Below, piece after piece: positions 29,354-39,073 of a stretch of 64,000 nucleotides of DNA. How positions within the stretch are numbered: the first letter of the stretch is position 1; every line of letters starts with the position of its first letter. The stretch lies in assembly GCF_022569295.1 (NCBI RefSeq), contig NZ_JAKFIA010000002.1:1-64000 (forward strand), given 5' to 3'. The position numbers and the translations under genes were made by a program. This DNA is from Pedomonas mirosovicensis. GTDB lineage: Bacteria; Pseudomonadota; Alphaproteobacteria; Sphingomonadales; Sphingomonadaceae. The notes under the pieces were generated by a model that worked only from the letters and a program-made list of their open reading frames with translations, ran no database searches and had not been told where the DNA came from.

Positions 29354-29532
29354 CCAAGGGGATCGCGGACCCCCTTGGCGATCCCCCATTCGTTTTTAAC
29401 GGGCCGCGCGCGGGAGGCCGGGTGCGGCCCTTTTCTTATGCCGGAAATTATGGGGACGCACGTGTCGCGCCTGTTGGCGCAAGCTGCCCGAAACAAAAGA
29501 AAGGGGGTGCAGGGGGTCCGAGACCCCCTGCA
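29354..29532. repeat. Dispersed intergenic element, copy B
   Basis: The left hairpin CCAAGGGG/CCCCTTGG (29354-29378) is followed by CCCATTCGTTTT (29385-29396) and ACGGGCCG. The right end is degenerate (GAAACAAAAGAAAGGGGG) but the right hairpin is perfect: 11 bp at 29508-29518 with 29522-29532, loop CGA. It lies in the convergent junction between the GPH transporter and PL26 genes and could terminate both. Confidence 0.75.
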
Positions 29533-29540
29533 AACAATCC

Positions 29541-32329
29541 CTACTCAGACACCCCCGCATACACCTCGTCCACCATGTCCCCCACGAGCGCGAGGTTCTG
29601 GATGGCAGCCAAGCCCCACTGGGCGGTGGCGTTGGTGGAGACGCGCGGTGCTTCATCGACCGGTTTCAGCACGTCCGGCCCGGTGATTTTGCGGCGGCGG
29701 GCGGAAATGCCCATGCCGAGTCCGGCTTCGCCGGAGAAGAATTCCTGCCACGCGCGGCGGGCGAGCGCCTTATCGCCGCGCCGGTTTGCCGCGAAGGCGG
29801 TGAGGCGGGAGTGGCCTTCCTTGAGATTGTGGCCGCGGGCCGGTGCGCCGGTCATAGCCGTGAACGCAGCGGGCTGCGCGTTGTAAGCGGTGCAGTAATC
29901 GAGCCAGGCGTTTTCATATTCCGGCACGTCGAGAAGCTGGAACAGTTCCGCGTGCACCTCGACCGCGCCGAACACCGCGTTGAGGTGGCTGACACTCACC
30001 TTGTCGCCGGGGCCGGTGAAGCGGCCGGTTTCAAGATTGAAGATCGCGCCGCCCGCGAACCACTGCTTGGGCAGGGCGGCGATGGAGGTCATGCCCGCAA
30101 GGAGGCGGTCGCGCCAGCGGGTATCGCCGGTGCGCTCCCATTCGGTGAGCCAGGCGGAGGCCAGCGAGCACCAGCTTGTGCCGAACTGGAGGAAGATGTG
30201 TCCTTCGGGCAGCGGCGTGCTCGCCTTGACGTGGCTCGCCCCGCCCGGCGGCATGGAGGCCCCGCGCCGCGCGCCCACCTTGCGGCCGATATCCACGTGG
30301 ACGAGGGTGCGATCGCTGTCCAGCAGCTCGCGCATCAGGTCGCCCACCCGCTCGTCGGCGGTGAGGTAATAGTAGATGCGCCGGTAGATGGCGGTGGAGA
30401 CGCGCGGCTGCTTGGAGCTGTCGCCCCAGTGCTGCACCGCATGGCGCGTGCCGAGCCCCCGGAAGCGGCCGATGTGGTAGACGTCCACCTCGCCGGTGTG
30501 GCGCGTCATCGCCTCGGCCATGCGGAACACGTGTGGCTCACCCGAGCGCAGGAAGCTGTACCACAGCCACAGGTCCGGCGAGAGCTCGCTGTTGTCCCAC
30601 GCAAAGCCGCCGATGTCGTAGCGCCACACGTGGCGGTCGGCATCGTAGGTGTGCATGATGTCGCCGTAGTTCCAGAAGCCGTACCAGCGGCGCTGCTCGA
30701 TCTGCCCCCGGTAGAAGTCGAGCAGGTAATCGTTCTGCTCCTCGATGGCGCGGCGGGCGGGCGTCGTGCGGTCCGGCAGGCTCCACGGGCCGAACACGCC
30801 TGCCGCATGGAGGCGCGCCGGGGTCGGCACCAGCCGGGGCGGGCGGGCGACGAACCGGCACATCTCGGCGAAGCGCTCGCGCGTTGGCGTTGCGGGCAGC
30901 GCCCAGAGCGTGAATTCCGTGGTGCGGGCGATGCCGTAGGGCGTGCCCCAGCCGCGCTCATAATCCTCGTAGGTGATGTCCAGCCCTTCGTTCTCGGCGA
31001 CGTGGTCGTTCATGCCCATGCCGTCGTGATAGAAGCGCATGTCCATCGCCGGGCCGTCCGGCGAATAATACCAGAGGGTAAACCCGGCCGCATCGGTGTG
31101 GGCATCGCGGATATCGAGCCGCACCGGGAAGCGCTGCCAGAAATCCGCCATGCCGAAGGCAACGCCCCCGGCCGCGCCGCCCACGTAGCCGAGACCGTTG
31201 GCGCGGCCTCCTGCATCCGCCTCGATCCAGCCGTGCCCCGGCTTGGTGCGCTTGGTAAGGGTGAACCCGTCCGGCGTGAGCTGAGACAGGGAGAAATCTC
31301 CCCATTGCGGAATATAGGGCAGGCCCCGGCGGACGGCCTCCGCCATTTCATCAACGGGCGGCACCTTGCGGCCTGCCACCTGCGCCTGGCGGAACGCCGC
31401 GCCGGGGTCGCGGCGCAGGCCGGTCAAGGACTGCACCGCCTCCGCCCACACGCCATCGTCGCTGCCCGCGAAGCGCACATGCCGGTCATAGGGCAGGTCG
31501 CTCATCGGCACGCGGCCCGAAAGACCGAGGCCGGTGATGAAATCCTTGTGCTCGTCGCCATCGAAGATGAAGCTGTGGACGATCCGCACCGCTTCCGATC
31601 CGGCGTAGAAATAAAGCCGCAGGGAGAAGGGGAGCCACGCGCGCTCCGCCCCGCGATGCCGCCCTTCCACCTTCACAACGGCACGCACCGGGCCGCTCTG
31701 CTCGATAACGGCGTTCGTCACCTCGCTCACATAGCGGCGGCGGGTGATGGTCTCTTGCGCCTCGCTCCTCGTTATCTCGATCTCCGGCCGGTCCTGCGCG
31801 GTGGCCACCAGCTTTACGTCGCGCAGCGTCTCGCGGCCCTTGTTGCTGGCGGAAAGAATGATGCTTTCGCCCGACGTGGCGATGCGCCAGCACAAGTTGC
31901 CGCTTCGCACTTCAATGCCGGAGCCCTGCTCCTTTACCGTAACGGGAGCGGCGGGCGCGCCCCCTGCCCCTCCATCACGCGCAGCGCAGCGCTTGCACCC
32001 GCCCCTGCGGGGATCGCATGGGCGGTCCATTTGATCGAGCCGTCCGGCCAGGTGGCGGTGGTCCACGTCTGCACCGGCACGTCGCGCCCCGCCGCGTCCT
32101 TCAGCGCGAAGCGGGCGCGGGGCTTTTTGGTGCCGCGCGGCCAGGGCACGCCCCAGGTTTGCCCTTCGTGCAGGGCGGGCGGCGCGTCATCAAGCCAGCG
32201 GATATCCGCGTCTTTCGGCGCGGGCGGCGCCGCGCTGTCGGTTTGCGCCAGCGCGGGTGCGCCAACGGTGCTGATCGCCGTGCCGGCCAGCGCCGCCCGG
32301 ACGATGAAATCGCGCCTGCTGATGGTCAC
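29541..32329 (-). CDS. Exo-rhamnogalacturonan lyase, PL26 (PcRGLX/YetA-like), one frameshift
   Basis: Exported enzyme of 929 residues after repair, related to Penicillium RGLX and Bacillus YetA. It removes unsaturated disaccharides from RG-I ends. It starts with a Tat-like leader MTISRRDFIVRAALAGTA at 32329. The N-terminal beta domain runs to ALRVMEGQG, where the frame fails. The rest, from APAAPVTVKEQGSG on, is in the next frame. One missing base in the C5 run at 31960-31964 (plus strand) explains the break. The later domains show RWYGFWNYGDIMHTYD, GFAWDNSELSPDLWLWYSFL, THEGEV-like RHTGEVDVYHIGRF and GTRHAVQHWGDSSKQPR, typical of the family. Tandem motif B copies lie 40-70 bases upstream. 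Confidence 0.85.
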
Positions 32330-32365
32330 GTGCCGCGTCCTCCCCCTTGACTTCGCGTTGAGTCA

Positions 32366-32400
32366 TCATGACATGTGGGATTACGTTTCACAATATGCGA
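32366..32400. promoter_or_regulatory. Tandem motif B before PL26
   Basis: Read on the minus strand, TCGCATATTGTGA starts at 32400 and TCCCACATGTCATGA at 32380, exactly 20 bp apart. They lie 37-71 bases before the PL26 start. Confidence 0.65.
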
Positions 32401-32450
32401 TAATACATCCCTATTCGGCGGGGCGCCCGGCAGCTTATATTGGAGGCATG

Positions 32451-32837
32451 ATGAGGACGCAGACCATCGTCACCACGCTTGTGGCCGCCCTTGCCGCCGC
32501 ATCCTGCACGACGCCGCGAGACGTGGCGATCGGCGAGGAAGCGACCATACCTTTCCCCGAAACCGGCATCCGCAGCTGGCACGCGGAGGACGACCGCTCG
32601 CTCTGGGTGCTCGATAACCGGGACCGCTGGTATCGGGTTGAGCTGATGCAGCCCTGTATCGGCCTGCCCTTTGCCTATGCGCTTGGGTTCGATACCCGCA
32701 CGCCGGGGCGGTTCGATCGCTTCTCGGCCATTCTCTATGATGGCCAGCGCTGCCAGGTGAGCAGTATCAAACGCAGCGCACCCCCGCCCACCAAAGAGGA
32801 ACGCCGCAAGGCGCAGGAGCCCGCGCCGGAGGAATAA
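32451..32837 (+). CDS. Small lipoprotein, DUF6491-like
   Basis: Predicted lipoprotein of 128 residues: MRTQTIVTTLVAALAAASCTTP has a lipobox ending at the Cys. The mature part has GIRSWHAEDDRSLWVLDNRDRWYRVELMQPC and a second Cys near the C-terminus (DGQRCQVSSI), a pattern I associate with the DUF6491 family of sphingomonads and caulobacters. The tail is charged and proline-rich. An ATG three bases upstream (32448) is possible, but the GGAGG would then be too close. The function is unknown. It lies between two RG lyase genes on the opposite strand and may be a chance neighbour. Confidence 0.6.
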   Translation: MRTQTIVTTLVAALAAASCTTPRDVAIGEEATIPFPETGIRSWHAEDDRSLWVLDNRDRWYRVELMQPCIGLPFAYALGFDTRTPGRFDRFSAILYDGQRCQVSSIKRSAPPPTKEERRKAQEPAPEE

Positions 32838-32868
32838 ACCCGGCCCGCGAGCCCCCACCCCCTCGCCC

Positions 32869-34815
32869 CTACCGCCGGGGCTGCATGCCGGTGCCGAGGA
32901 AATAGCCGGTGTGCGGCGGCTGGTTGTAGGCAACGTTCTGCCAGGCGACCGCCAGCCGGTAGACCGGGTCCTGCATCAGCGCAGGAATACTGTGCTCGCT
33001 TGGGTAGGGCGTTACATAGATCCGCATGGATTTATTGTCCGCCGCGCGCCAGATCACCTCCTCGCGCCAGTCGCCGAGGATATCCGCGCTCAGCATGGGG
33101 TTGGCCTTGGTGCCGTTATCGGAAGCGACGCCCTCCGGCGCGAGCAGCGGCACGCTTTCCTGCCGCTCGTAGTCCCATTTGAAAATACGCGTGCCGTCCA
33201 GCAGTTCGCGCGACAGGTCGCCGTCCCACCACACCGCGAAATTGATCTGCTTTGGCCGCTTGCCGATCACATTGCCGCGCACGTCATAAAGGTCAGGCGT
33301 GTTGATCGACCATGCTTCTGCGCCCGGATAACGCGGGTCGATATCGGCAGCCAGGCCACGTCCGGTATCCTTCTGCGCCTTGGTGGACCAGAGCACCGCC
33401 CCGGTTCGGGCGTCGAGCATGGCCGAGCCGATGCCACCGTTGGCGCGAACGTTCTCGTGCACGCCCCATTTTTCGAGGCCGGGCCGGGCGGGGTCGAGGT
33501 CGGACAGATGCATGGCATCGCCATGGTAAAGCCCGGCGCTCCACAGGCCCTTGCCATCATCATCCACCGTCATCGAACCGTAGATGATCTCGTCGCGCCC
33601 GTCGCCATCCACATCAGCAACGCTCAGCTGGTGGTTGCCTTGCCCGCTGAATTTCTCGTTGCCGGGCGTGGCGGAGTCGTACAGCCAGCGCTCCGTCAGC
33701 TTGCCATCGCGGAAATCCCACGCCGCCAGCGTCGAGCGGGTATAGTAGCCGCGCGCCATGATGATGCTGGGCCGCGTGCCGTCCAGATAGGCCACCCCGG
33801 CGAGGAAGCGGTCGGACCGATTGGCGTAGCCGTCGCCCCACACCGCCTTCAGCTGCTCGGCCGTCGGTGCATCGGTTTGCGGATGACGGGGCAGCACGTA
33901 AGGCGCAGTGGCGAGCGTGCGGCCCGTGAGCCCGTCGAAGACGGTCAGATATTCCGGCCCTTTCAGAATGCGCCCCGTCAGCGGCGCCACCCGGTGCCCA
34001 TCCGGCGTTTGCTCTGCGCCGGTGCGATCAGGGCTCGGCACCTGCCCGTCGTGCTCGCGCCAGTCGGCCTTGGCGTCGCCGATTATCTTGCCCGCGCCGT
34101 CCACCGTGCCATCCGCCGTCTTGGCGACGAACTCGGCCCGGCCGTCGCCATCGAAATCGTAAACCAGAAACTGGGTGTAGTGCGCGCCCGAGCGGATGTT
34201 CTTTCCCATATCGATTCGCCACAGCCGCTTGCCCTCCAGCGTGTAGGCATCGAACAGGGTGTTGCCGCTGTAGCCGGCAAAGGCATTGTCCTTGGCGATG
34301 GTGGGATACCATTTGACAATGATCTCGTAGCGGCCGTCGCCATCCAGATCACCGACGCTCGCGTCGTTCGCCTCATAGCTGTAGGGCGTACCATCCGGCG
34401 CGATGCCGCCCGGCGGCTGGTCGAGCGGAATCGAAAGGTAGCCGGCTCCCAACACCCGCGCCGGGGCGCTGGCCGCCTGCTCCTGTCCGCCCGCAACCGC
34501 GCGCACGGTATAACGCGACTCGGCGCTGCCAGCCGCATCGACGAAATTGGTAGCGGCAATCGGCGCGGCGGTAACCTTGCGGCCATCGCGGTAGACATGA
34601 AATGCGGTGCCGGGCGCATCGGTTGCGAGCAGCCGCCAGTTCACCAGAATGCCGCCGCCCGCCGCCGGGGCCGCAATGACGCCGCGATCCAGCCGCTCCG
34701 CCTGCCGCCCGTCGATCACCGGCGCAGGCTCGGCCGCCGCCAGCGCCGCATCCGCGAACATAAATGCCGCAAGGCAACCTCCGGCCGCACCGATCAATGC
34801 CCTGTGCTTATGCAT
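32869..34815 (-). CDS. Rhamnogalacturonan lyase PL11
   Basis: Exported RG-I lyase of 648 residues of the YesW/YesX type. It cleaves the rhamnose-galacturonate backbone by beta-elimination. A signal peptide (MHKHRALIGAAGG...ALA) starts at ATG 34815 behind GGGGGAG. A fibronectin-like N-terminal part (LVNWRLLATDAPGTAFHVYRDG) precedes the eight-bladed propeller, whose calcium-binding loops are clear: VGDLDGDGRYEIIVKWYP, YDFDGDGRAEFVAKTADGT and VADVDGDGRDEIIYG. The active-site stretch WSINTPDLYDVRGNVIG and the C-terminal EHSIPALMQDPVYRLAVAWQ are as in the family. It diverges from a TonB receptor gene; both motif A and motif B lie in the shared upstream region. Confidence 0.93.
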   Translation of the reverse strand: MHKHRALIGAAGGCLAAFMFADAALAAAEPAPVIDGRQAERLDRGVIAAPAAGGGILVNWRLLATDAPGTAFHVYRDGRKVTAAPIAATNFVDAAGSAESRYTVRAVAGGQEQAASAPARVLGAGYLSIPLDQPPGGIAPDGTPYSYEANDASVGDLDGDGRYEIIVKWYPTIAKDNAFAGYSGNTLFDAYTLEGKRLWRIDMGKNIRSGAHYTQFLVYDFDGDGRAEFVAKTADGTVDGAGKIIGDAKADWREHDGQVPSPDRTGAEQTPDGHRVAPLTGRILKGPEYLTVFDGLTGRTLATAPYVLPRHPQTDAPTAEQLKAVWGDGYANRSDRFLAGVAYLDGTRPSIIMARGYYTRSTLAAWDFRDGKLTERWLYDSATPGNEKFSGQGNHQLSVADVDGDGRDEIIYGSMTVDDDGKGLWSAGLYHGDAMHLSDLDPARPGLEKWGVHENVRANGGIGSAMLDARTGAVLWSTKAQKDTGRGLAADIDPRYPGAEAWSINTPDLYDVRGNVIGKRPKQINFAVWWDGDLSRELLDGTRIFKWDYERQESVPLLAPEGVASDNGTKANPMLSADILGDWREEVIWRAADNKSMRIYVTPYPSEHSIPALMQDPVYRLAVAWQNVAYNQPPHTGYFLGTGMQPRR

Positions 34816-35084
34816 AGCCATCTCCCCCTCTGTGTCCCTGTTTGCTTTTCGCGCCCGCCGAACTCCCGCCCGGCCCCCGGCCCAATGCACGTTTTGGCGA
34901 ATAGTCAGACAATTGTGCTCTTAATGCAACATAAAATCCCATATATTGGACTTTAGTCCCACATATTACTTGGCTGCAAGCAAAATGCGGTTTAACGTGA
35001 CGGAAAAGTGGAGCCGGCCTGGCTGAGAATTCCACGCAACGCTGAGGGCACCGGCAGAACCGGTGCAAAATGGGGAGGCTAAAA
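34816..35084. promoter_or_regulatory. Divergent promoter with motif A variant and tandem motif B
   Basis: AATAGTCAGACAATT at 34900-34914 is the most symmetric relative of motif A (ATxGTC-x-GACAAT). TCCCATATATTGGA at 34937 and TCCCACATATTAC at 34957 form a tandem motif B exactly 20 bp apart. This is the only promoter where both signals occur close together, so PL11 and the receptor may respond to both arabinan and RG-I products (inference). Confidence 0.6.
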
Positions 35085-38000
35085 GTGACCAATTCACGCG
35101 TTGGGCGCGCACGCGCGCTTTTCACCACCAGTTGGTTTGTTATCGGTATCGTTGCGGTTCCATTTGCTGGTTCGGCTTTCGCCCAGAGCGCGAGCAATGA
35201 CCAATCCACCACCCAGCAGCAGGCCGAGGGCGCGATGACGACGGCCCAGCTCAGCCACGGCAACGCGGACGATATTGTTGTCATTGGCACCCGCGCCAGC
35301 CTTCAGAGCGCGATTGCGCGCAAGAAGAATGCCGGCACGGTGGTGGACTCGATCGTCGCGGAAGATATTTCGCAGTTTCCCGACAAGAACATCGGCGAGG
35401 CGCTGCAGCGCATCACCGGCGTGCAGCTGACGCGCGATTTCGGCGAGGGCACGCAGGTGAGCATTCGCGGCGTGGAGCCGGACCTGAACCGCGTGGAAAT
35501 CAACGGCGTCACGCTGCTCGGCCAGGGGGCGCGGGCCAGCGCGGCGCGGACTTCCGCGAGCTGGCGTCCGAGCTTGTAAAGTCCATCGACGTGTTCAAGG
35601 GCTTCACCGCTGACATGACCGAAGGCGGCATCGGCGGCACGGTGAGCATCGAAACCCGCAAACCGCTGGAGCTGAAGGAGCCGCTGCTGGCCGTCACCGC
35701 ATCGGGCCAGTATCTTGAGACGACCAAGACCTTCAAGCCGCGCGGCAACATCACCGCCGGCAAGAAATTCTTCAATGACAGGCTCGGCGTTCTCGTCAAC
35801 TTCACCTACGACAAGAACGACACGCGCGGCGACTTCCTGCGGAATACGGAGTGGACGCGCTTTTTCGGCAACGCCGATCAGACGGATCTGAACAACGACA
35901 ACGTCAAGATCACGCCCAACGCCAATTTCGACAACATCAGCACGCCCGAGCAGTGCGACGCGGTGCCGACGGATGGGCTGGATGGCGCAACCCGCTCCGA
36001 CTGCTGGGCGCAGTTTGCCGAATACGTGCCGCGCATTCCCCGCTACGGCCAGTGGATTCGCAATGACGAGCGCATCTCGGGCATCGCCACCATCCAGTAT
36101 GCCGTGACCGACGATTTCGACGTTTATGTCGAGTACCAGCGCAACGAGCGCAACAACCACCTGACCGACTATAACTACTCGGTCGATGTGACCGCCGCGT
36201 CGCGCATCGACACGTCCGGCAATTGCGCCACCTGCACGTTCGACGACGACGGCAACCTGATCGGCTTCAACACCGCGCCGACGGCACCGGGCGCGACGAC
36301 AGGTGCGGGCTCGATCTTCAGCACCAGCAAGCGCGATTTCGCCTACAAGCAGAAGTCCGAGTACAAGACGCTGGGCTTCAACTGGAACAAGGATACGTTC
36401 CGCATTACCGGCTTCGGCATCAAGTCGAAGGGCACCACGCGCAGCGACAGTCAGAACATGATTCTGAACGCGTCGATTCCGGGCATCCGCGTCGATCTCG
36501 ACCCGACGAGCGGCACGCCGACGTTCACCTTCCCGGAAGGCGCAGACCCGCAGGATACCAATACCTACCTCAACCCGACGGTTGCGGTTCCCGGCGCGCC
36601 GGTGGTTGCGGCCTACCAGTATCGCCCTGAAGAAATCGATGTCAGCGAGGATCAGTACAAGCTCGACGGTGACTTCGAGGTGGGCAACGGCTTCCTCAGG
36701 ATGATCGAGGTCGGCGCCCAGTACCGCAAGTCCACCTCCACCGCCTATCGCGGCGGCACCAACTTCGTGAACGAAAATGGTGATTTCGTGCCGACGCCGA
36801 ACATCACCGCCAACGTCTCGCTCGGCCCCACCAACACAGACCTCGCCTTCCCGCCGGGCGGCCCGCAGGCGACCAGCCTTACCTGGACGCGCGAGAAGTT
36901 CGCGGATTTCCTCTCGCAGGCGACGGAGATGACGCCTGGCCACTTCTTCCCCGTCGGCGGCGGGGAAGGCGCGCCGGACAGCTGGCTTGCGCCGAACTAC
37001 AACAACTTCGGCGACTACTTCGACACACAATACATCAACCACGACCGCGTGCGCGAGGTGAATGGCATTCCCCAGACCCCGGCCCACAATGTGCGGGAGA
37101 ACATCTGGGCGGGCTACATGAAGGGCAACTTCGAGTTCGATGCCTTCGGCCTGCCGGTCACCGGCAACGTGGGCGTGCGCTATGTCCGCACCAAGGACGT
37201 CGCCACCGGCTCCTTCACCCGGCGCGAGCTGCGCCCCGGCACGACGCCCGGCACCACCACCACGGTTACCGTCTATGCGGGCACCGTGAGCATGGAAAAT
37301 ACCTATGAGGACTGGCTGCCCAGCTTCAACGCCTCGATCGGCCTGGTGCCCGACGTGCTGATCGCGCGGGTAGGCGCGGCCAAGGTGATGGCGCGCCCGC
37401 GCCCGACCGACCTTGTGCCCAACGCCAACTGCGTGTTCGACGAGGCGGGCGGAACCCTGCCCAACACCTGCACGGCCGGCAATCCGGAGCTGAAGCCTTA
37501 CCGCGCCAACCAGTATGACATTAACCTGTCGTGGTATCCCAACCGCGACACGCTGGTCAGCGCCGCGGTGTTCTACAAGGACATCAAGAGCTTCATCATC
37601 CCGAACGTCACCACCTTCAACGTGGACCTGTTCGGCGACGGCGAGCTGTTCGACGTGCGCCAGCCGGTCAACGGCAAGGGCGCGCGGATCACCGGCCTCG
37701 AGCTGTCGGCGCAGACCGCCTTCACCTTCCTGCCCGCGCCGTTCGACGGCTTCGGCATCCAGGTGAACTACACCTACAGCAAGGCGGACAACGTCGGCCT
37801 GTTCAGCCAGTTGACCGGGGAGGAGCTGGATTTCCCCGGCCTCTCCAAGCACAGCTACAACATCATTGGTTATTATGACCGGGATTGGCTGAACGTTCGC
37901 GTCGCCTGGAACGCGCGCAGCAAATATCTGCGCTCACCGGCGGAGCGCTCGGGCAACCCGGTTTATGCTGATGGCACCGGCTACCTGGATGCCAAGGCGA

Positions 38001-38155
38001 CCTTCCGCATTCCCAACTTCTATGGCGCTTCGCTGTTCATCGAAGGCAAGAACCTGACGAAGGAGACGGAACGGATGACCTCGGGCAGCATCCGCATGAC
38101 CGAATACAGCTATTCCGGCCGCCGCTTCTTCATTGGCGCATCATTCAAGCTCTGA
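35085..38155 (+). CDS. TonB-dependent receptor, likely rhamnogalacturonan oligosaccharide importer, one frameshift
   Basis: Outer-membrane receptor of 1023 residues after repair. GTG 35085 follows GGGGAGG; the signal peptide ends at SAFAQ. The TonB/plug region shows DDIVVIGTRASLQSA, ISQFPDKNIGEALQRITGVQ and VSIRGVEPDLNRVEINGV. At GVTLLGQ the first frame runs into a stop 40 bases on, while the next frame continues GAGQRGADFRELASELVKSIDVFKGF split over the junction. One missing G in the run 35525-35529 (G5 for G6) explains it. The barrel ends in GASFKL. It is divergent from PL11 under tandem motif B, so RG-I fragments are the likely cargo. Confidence 0.87.
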
Positions 38156-38197
38156 ACCCCTGAGACGGGCATCATCCTCCGCCCGGATTGAGCCTCA

Positions 38198-38229
38198 GGC
38201 CCGCCGCGCAAGCGGCGGGCCGTTTTTTT
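38198..38229 (+). terminator. Terminator of the TonB receptor gene
   Basis: Perfect 10-bp stem GGCCCGCCGC (38198-38207) with GCGGCGGGCC (38212-38221), loop GCAA, followed by seven T residues. Confidence 0.92.
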
Positions 38230-38279
38230 ATCCGAAAGACGTTTGCTGGCCTGGAGCGTGGCTGTAGGCGGACGGACGA

Positions 38280-39011
38280 TCAGCCCGGCAGGCGATAAAC
38301 CCGGAAATTCCGCACGCGCAGGTGGCTTTTCGTGGTGCGGAGCCCGAAGTGGCCGCAAGTGTAGGGCGCGGGGTCGTTGAGCCGGAACATGGGCGTGCCG
38401 TCGCGCAGCAGTTCGATCCGGTTGCCGTCGGCAACGAGGCGGATGCGATACCAGCGGTTGGGCGCGATCATATGCTCGGGCGCGGAGAGATCGTGCTGCG
38501 GCAGCAGCGGGCGGTCGTCGCGGCGGCCCACATAGCGGCGGAAGCGCGAGGTGGTGTTGCGATTGCCGCCGATGCCTGCATAGTAGGTGCGAAGCTCGTC
38601 ATAGCCTGCGAACGCGCCGCTGCGCCGGATGGCCAGCACGTCGCCCCCGGACGCGCGGGTGTCGGTCGCCATCCAGAAGCAGTTGATGTCGCTCACCGCG
38701 TCGTTCGGCCCGCCTTCGCTGACAGCCATCACCTCATAGTCGATGGCGACCGGGCTTGCAAGCGCATGGCGGAACCACAGGGTAACGCCCGCCGGGCTGT
38801 CGATATCGAGCACGCCGCCTTCGGCGCGGAAGCGCCCGCCGCGCTCCGCCTCGATCACCCATTGGCCGAGGCCGCCGGTAAAATCGTCGCGGTGGAGCAG
38901 CGTTTCCGAAGACGGCCCGGCAAGGCTGAGGCCGCTTGGTAGAAGCGTGGCCGCAAGACCGCCCAGCACCGATCGGCGGCTGAGCGCAAGGCTGTGCACA
39001 ATTTCCCACAT
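38280..39011 (-). CDS. Exported DUF6250-like protein, unknown function
   Basis: Protein of about 243 residues with a short Tat-like leader (LSRRSVLGGLAATLLPSGLSLAG). The mature part is a beta-sandwich type sequence: HRDDFTGGLGQWVIEAERGG, VLDIDSPAGVTLWFRHAL, DINCFWMATDTRASGGD, NRWYRIRLVADGNRIELLRDGTPMF split by turns, and FGLRTTKSHLRVRNFRVYRL. This resembles DUF6250, a family of concanavalin-like proteins found in pectin loci. The ATG at 39011 has no clear ribosome binding site, and the operator copy at 39004 overlaps it; GTG 38999 is an alternative. It may be a glycan-binding protein or a lyase/hydrolase. It is divergent from the CE12-GH28 operon and shares its tandem motif B. Confidence 0.55.
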   Translation of the reverse strand: MWEIVHSLALSRRSVLGGLAATLLPSGLSLAGPSSETLLHRDDFTGGLGQWVIEAERGGRFRAEGGVLDIDSPAGVTLWFRHALASPVAIDYEVMAVSEGGPNDAVSDINCFWMATDTRASGGDVLAIRRSGAFAGYDELRTYYAGIGGNRNTTSRFRRYVGRRDDRPLLPQHDLSAPEHMIAPNRWYRIRLVADGNRIELLRDGTPMFRLNDPAPYTCGHFGLRTTKSHLRVRNFRVYRLPG

Positions 39012-39037
39012 ATTGATGTTTAATCCCATATGTGTGA
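39004..39037. promoter_or_regulatory. Tandem motif B between DUF6250-like and CE12-GH28 genes
   Basis: TCCCACATATTGA starts at 39004 and TCCCATATGTGTGA at 39024, exactly 20 bp apart. The first copy overlaps the chosen start codon of the minus-strand gene. Confidence 0.68.
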
Positions 39038-39073
39038 CGATGAGGCAAATATAAATTCGGGGGAGAAAAATCG

